Source: an uncultured Lachnospiraceae bacterium (GTDB lineage Bacteria > Bacillota > Clostridia > Lachnospirales > Lachnospiraceae). From it: a stretch of 45,557 nucleotides of DNA. Of the stretch, positions 43,355 through 45,557 are shown in pieces. The translations under genes were made by a program, and so were the position numbers. Location of the stretch: the NCBI GenBank assembly GCA_910585715.1, contig CAJUEX010000008.1:53814-99370 (forward strand), given 5' to 3'. Every line of letters starts with the position of its first letter. The first letter of the stretch is position 1. Below the pieces are notes generated by a model. That model saw only the letters and a list, made by a program, of their open reading frames with translations, was not told the DNA's origin and ran no database searches.

Positions 43355-44219
43355 AAAAAGAATCGGAATATATTTGCTGATTACCTTTGGGGTAGTCTGG
43401 GGGATGACTATAAGCTATCTTCTTTTAGGAGGAAGCTATGAGGACCGGGCAATGGGATTTATTTTAACCTTATCCATGCTGACTCCTGCAATTGCAACAA
43501 TTATTACGAGAAAGGTAACAAAGGAAGGGCTTCCGGTTACCGGAGAAAATTCTCTTATGCTGGGAATCGATTTAAAGAACAAAAAATGGCTCTGGTTTCT
43601 GCTTGCCTTCCTCATACCCATTTTGTATTGGGATCTGGGAATATTGTTCTATTATGGGATTTTTCCACAGGCGTTTGACATATCAGCATTAGATGCACTT
43701 GGCATTCCTGAAAAAATGCTTTTTTTACTTCCGTTTTCAGGAATATCCTCTTCCTTCCTCCTGTCTTTTGGCGCATTGGGAGAAGAAATCGGTTGGAGGA
43801 CCTATCTGTACCCCAAGCTGGAAGAGCTTTACGGAACAGCAAAAGCTGTTATCATAGGGGGAATTATATGGGGCGCATGGCATTTTCCGGCAATTTATGC
43901 GGGACATAACTTCGGACACGGATATTTTTTAGAGCCATGGAGCGGTTTTTTCGTCTTTACCATAGACACCATTGTAACGGGAAATATTTTGTTTTACATT
44001 ACCAAAAAAACAAAGTCTGTGTGGGCGCCTGCATTTATGCATGCGGCATTTAATACCTTTTCGGGATTTACCATACTTGGCATGGCATACTCGGAAGAAA
44101 AGCTGTCCGGAATCGGGCTGCAGAGTCCGGTGCGTTTACTGCTCATAACTGTGCCGGGAATGATTTTTAGTGCTGTTCTTTATACTAAGATGAAAAAAAG
44201 CAATGCTAAAAAATCATAA
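43347..44219 (+). CDS. CPBP-family intramembrane metalloprotease
   Basis: The 290-residue protein has about eight transmembrane segments. Its CPBP/Abi motifs are EEIGWRTYLYPKL (EExxxR), GAWHFPAIYAGH and MHAAFNTF. These give the glutamates, histidine and asparagine of the expected active site. The family includes bacteriocin self-immunity proteins and CAAX-type proteases. As the last gene of an ABC operon under a YtrA regulator it probably helps with envelope-stress or peptide resistance; this is inference. Confidence 0.9.
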   Translation: MTKKRIGIYLLITFGVVWGMTISYLLLGGSYEDRAMGFILTLSMLTPAIATIITRKVTKEGLPVTGENSLMLGIDLKNKKWLWFLLAFLIPILYWDLGILFYYGIFPQAFDISALDALGIPEKMLFLLPFSGISSSFLLSFGALGEEIGWRTYLYPKLEELYGTAKAVIIGGIIWGAWHFPAIYAGHNFGHGYFLEPWSGFFVFTIDTIVTGNILFYITKKTKSVWAPAFMHAAFNTFSGFTILGMAYSEEKLSGIGLQSPVRLLLITVPGMIFSAVLYTKMKKSNAKKS

Positions 44220-44263
44220 TATATCCACGGCAGTCTTTTGATAAAAACATATTTTTATACAAA

Positions 44264-44292
44264 TAGACTTTATGGCATAAAATAAGTATAAT
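44264..44292 (+). promoter_or_regulatory. Promoter of the toxin-antitoxin remnant
   Basis: TAGACT (44264-44269), 17 bases, TATAAT (44287-44292), 43 bases before the antitoxin ATG. Confidence 0.6.
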
Positions 44293-44334
44293 ATCATCAG
44301 AATATTATTATGAAAGTATACAGGAGGTGCTGTT

Positions 44335-44649
44335 ATGAATATTCGTCCGTCCGCTGCAATCCGTCAAAACTATAATGAGATTGCCGATTTGTGCAGAAAG
44401 ACTGCAGAACCTGTCTTCCTTACGAAAAACGGTGAGGGTGACTTGGTGGTTATGGATATTGAAACCTATAACAGGCGGGAAAAGATGATGAAGCTCAGGG
44501 AAGAACTGCTTGCTGTGGAGGAGGATAGGATGGCAGAAAGAACAAGGTTATTATTTCTGACAGGGCAAAGAGGATGTTGGGAGCCCATATTCGTTTTATG
44601 TCACAGGTCAGTAAAGAAGCAATCATCGCAAAAAAGAAAGAACTTGTGA
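44335..44649 (+). CDS. Phd/YefM-family antitoxin with altered C-terminus
   Basis: The first about 65 residues are a normal Phd/YefM antitoxin: MNIRPSAAIRQNYNEIADLC, FLTKNGEGDLVVMDIETYNRR and a helical LREELLAVEEDRM. After EEDRM the frame runs into out-of-frame toxin sequence, giving an abnormal 104-residue product. The usual antitoxin end, which neutralises the toxin, is missing. AGGAGGTGC lies before the ATG. DNA binding might still occur. Confidence 0.75.
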   Translation: MNIRPSAAIRQNYNEIADLCRKTAEPVFLTKNGEGDLVVMDIETYNRREKMMKLREELLAVEEDRMAERTRLLFLTGQRGCWEPIFVLCHRSVKKQSSQKRKNL

Positions 44650-44839
44650 CTGCCATCGGTTCGCTTTCCCAAATGCCACAGCGTTTTCCGTTTTTGGAGA
44701 AATGTATATTATGCCTAACAAATATCACAAGATGTTTGTTGAAAAGCGGTATCTTGTCCTTTACCAGATTCAGGATGACGTGGTTTATGTGGATTATATC
44801 CTTGATTGTCGTAAGAATTATAGCTGGCTCATCCACTGA
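44530..44839 (+). pseudogene. ParE/RelE-type toxin remnant with two frameshifts
   Basis: A toxin can be followed across three frames: ATGGCAGAA at 44530, then from 44541 NKVIISDRAKRMLGAHIRFM... through MPQRFPF, then from about 44700 EMYIMPNKYHKMFVEKRYL to SWLIH and a stop at 44837-44839. Joined, these give a complete RelE/ParE-fold toxin of about 100 residues. Two shifts, near 44540 and near 44690, break it. Its usual partner is the antitoxin just upstream. Confidence 0.75.
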
Positions 44840-45064
44840 TAGCGGAACTATTGAAGCTTCTCATATAATTAAAGTTATCTTCTGGAACTCTGAAACATAA
44901 TGCCTCGTGAAATTTATCATAAATATTCATAATTCACTTTTTAAAAGCCTTTCATATGGTCCGGTAAAGAACATGCCGGAAATCCGAAAATCTGTGTCAA
45001 ACTCTCAAATTTCTCCCATGAAAGTATTAAGATATTCCAAAATCAAGGTCAAAGGAGGAAAAAA

Positions 45065-45544
45065 ACATGGAACCACCGGGCATGGCACTGCGGCGGAGGC
45101 GCCAACAATACCCATATCGGGGTGGAAATGTGTGAGCCAGACTGTATCAAGTACACCGGGGGAGCTTCTTTTACATGCTCCAATGAAGAAGAAGCAAAAG
45201 CGCTGGTAAAACGTACATATGAAGCGGCGGTAAGACTTGCACCGGATGCGGTTTACTATACCGGAAAGCCAATGCCGGACTGGGTAAAAAAGGATGTATG
45301 GATAGTGAAATCAATAGCAGGGGACAGGGCAGTCATAGATAAAAATATCAGTGGCACAAGCGCTATCTGCAGTCCGGTACATGTAAAGTATCTTATCGAA
45401 GCAACCGCTTCCGGCGACAAAGCAGGACAGGCTCTGCCTTCCGGACAGTCAGGCATTCAGGAGGAGAAAATACAGCAGGAAATAAAGGCGTCTGCCGGAG
45501 ATGGAAGGTTGAAAAAGAATAGTAGAGGGTATCCATTCCCTTAA
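45065..45544 (+). pseudogene. Remnant of a phage-type N-acetylmuramoyl-L-alanine amidase
   Basis: The frame reads TWNHRAWHCGGGANNTHIGV...EMCEPDCIKYTGG, the core of an amidase_2 endolysin. It then jumps after KRTYEAAV to a C-terminal domain with VYYTGKPMPDWVKKDVWIVK and ICSPVHVKYL, as in Clostridia phage endolysins with an SH3-like end. The N-terminal half of the catalytic domain and the segment between catalytic and C-terminal parts are missing. An AAAGGAGG site (45051-45058) and ATG (45067) stand before it but in another frame, so the N-terminal deletion also broke the frame. It is likely the trace of a lost prophage. Confidence 0.7.
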
Positions 45545-45557
45545 TTGCATTACAAAC

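Noticed and set aside
44907..45209. 100-residue open frame in the amidase region
   Set aside because: The amidase similarity is in a different frame, so this translation is not meaningful.

Overview
The window reads as a chromosomal segment of a spore-forming Clostridia member, most likely Lachnospiraceae. The basis is a low-to-moderate GC content, AGGAGG-type ribosome binding sites, sporulation genes (yabP, yabQ, spoIIE, a CotS-like kinase), and the order mazG-hup-rqcP-yabP-yabQ-divIC-...-spoIIE-tilS-hpt-ftsH, which closely follows the Bacillus yabN-to-ftsH cluster. The genus cannot be fixed from the sequence alone.

Layout. 1-7.2 kb: the end of a coiled-coil repeat protein, acetate kinase, two small membrane proteins, and a heterodimeric ABC exporter with one degenerate and one consensus ATP site. 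7.3-14.0 kb: an AT-richer accessory block with a SIR2-domain protein, a NUDIX hydrolase, a PLD-nuclease/helicase/DUF3427 protein and an AAA_14/DUF4143 ATPase. It resembles a defence island. 14.1-21.9 kb: housekeeping genes, namely a one-cysteine Bcp peroxiredoxin followed directly by YaaA, CCA-adding enzyme, a CotS-like kinase, a PEGA lipoprotein, phosphohexomutase and MazG. 22.0-31.9 kb: the sporulation/division/translation cluster, interrupted by a three-gene secretory insertion (SurA-N-like protein, archaemetzincin-like secreted protease, BspA-type LRR protein). 32.1-34.6 kb: a GH13 enzyme, then tRNA-Tyr and tRNA-Leu. 34.9-36.9 kb: a two-gene cassette (OLD/AAA_15-type ATPase plus a small protein with a possible PD-(D/E)xK site). 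36.9-40.1 kb: a large soluble hybrid histidine kinase on the minus strand. 40.4-44.2 kb: a GntR(YtrA)-ABC-permease-permease-CPBP protease operon. 44.3 kb to the end: a decayed toxin-antitoxin module and the remnant of a phage-type amidase.

The most unusual structure is a family of three intergenic elements (about 22390-22583, 22889-23109 and 40172-40396). Each has a nearly identical core of about 90 bp that folds into its own hairpin, at the tip of a long inverted repeat. The arm sequence differs strongly between copies, yet the two arms of each copy stay complementary. Two copies in opposite orientation flank rqcP. This pattern of conserved tip and covarying stem suggests a structured RNA or a hairpin-forming mobile element. 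Other points of interest are the candidate defence cassettes, the secreted archaemetzincin-like protease, and a predicted spoIIE promoter with the long spacer typical of Spo0A-activated promoters.

The genes form several recognisable working units: envelope export and stress response (two ABC systems), peroxide defence (bcp-yaaA), tRNA maturation (cca and two tRNA genes lacking an encoded CCA, plus tilS), and sporulation (yabP, yabQ, spoIIE).
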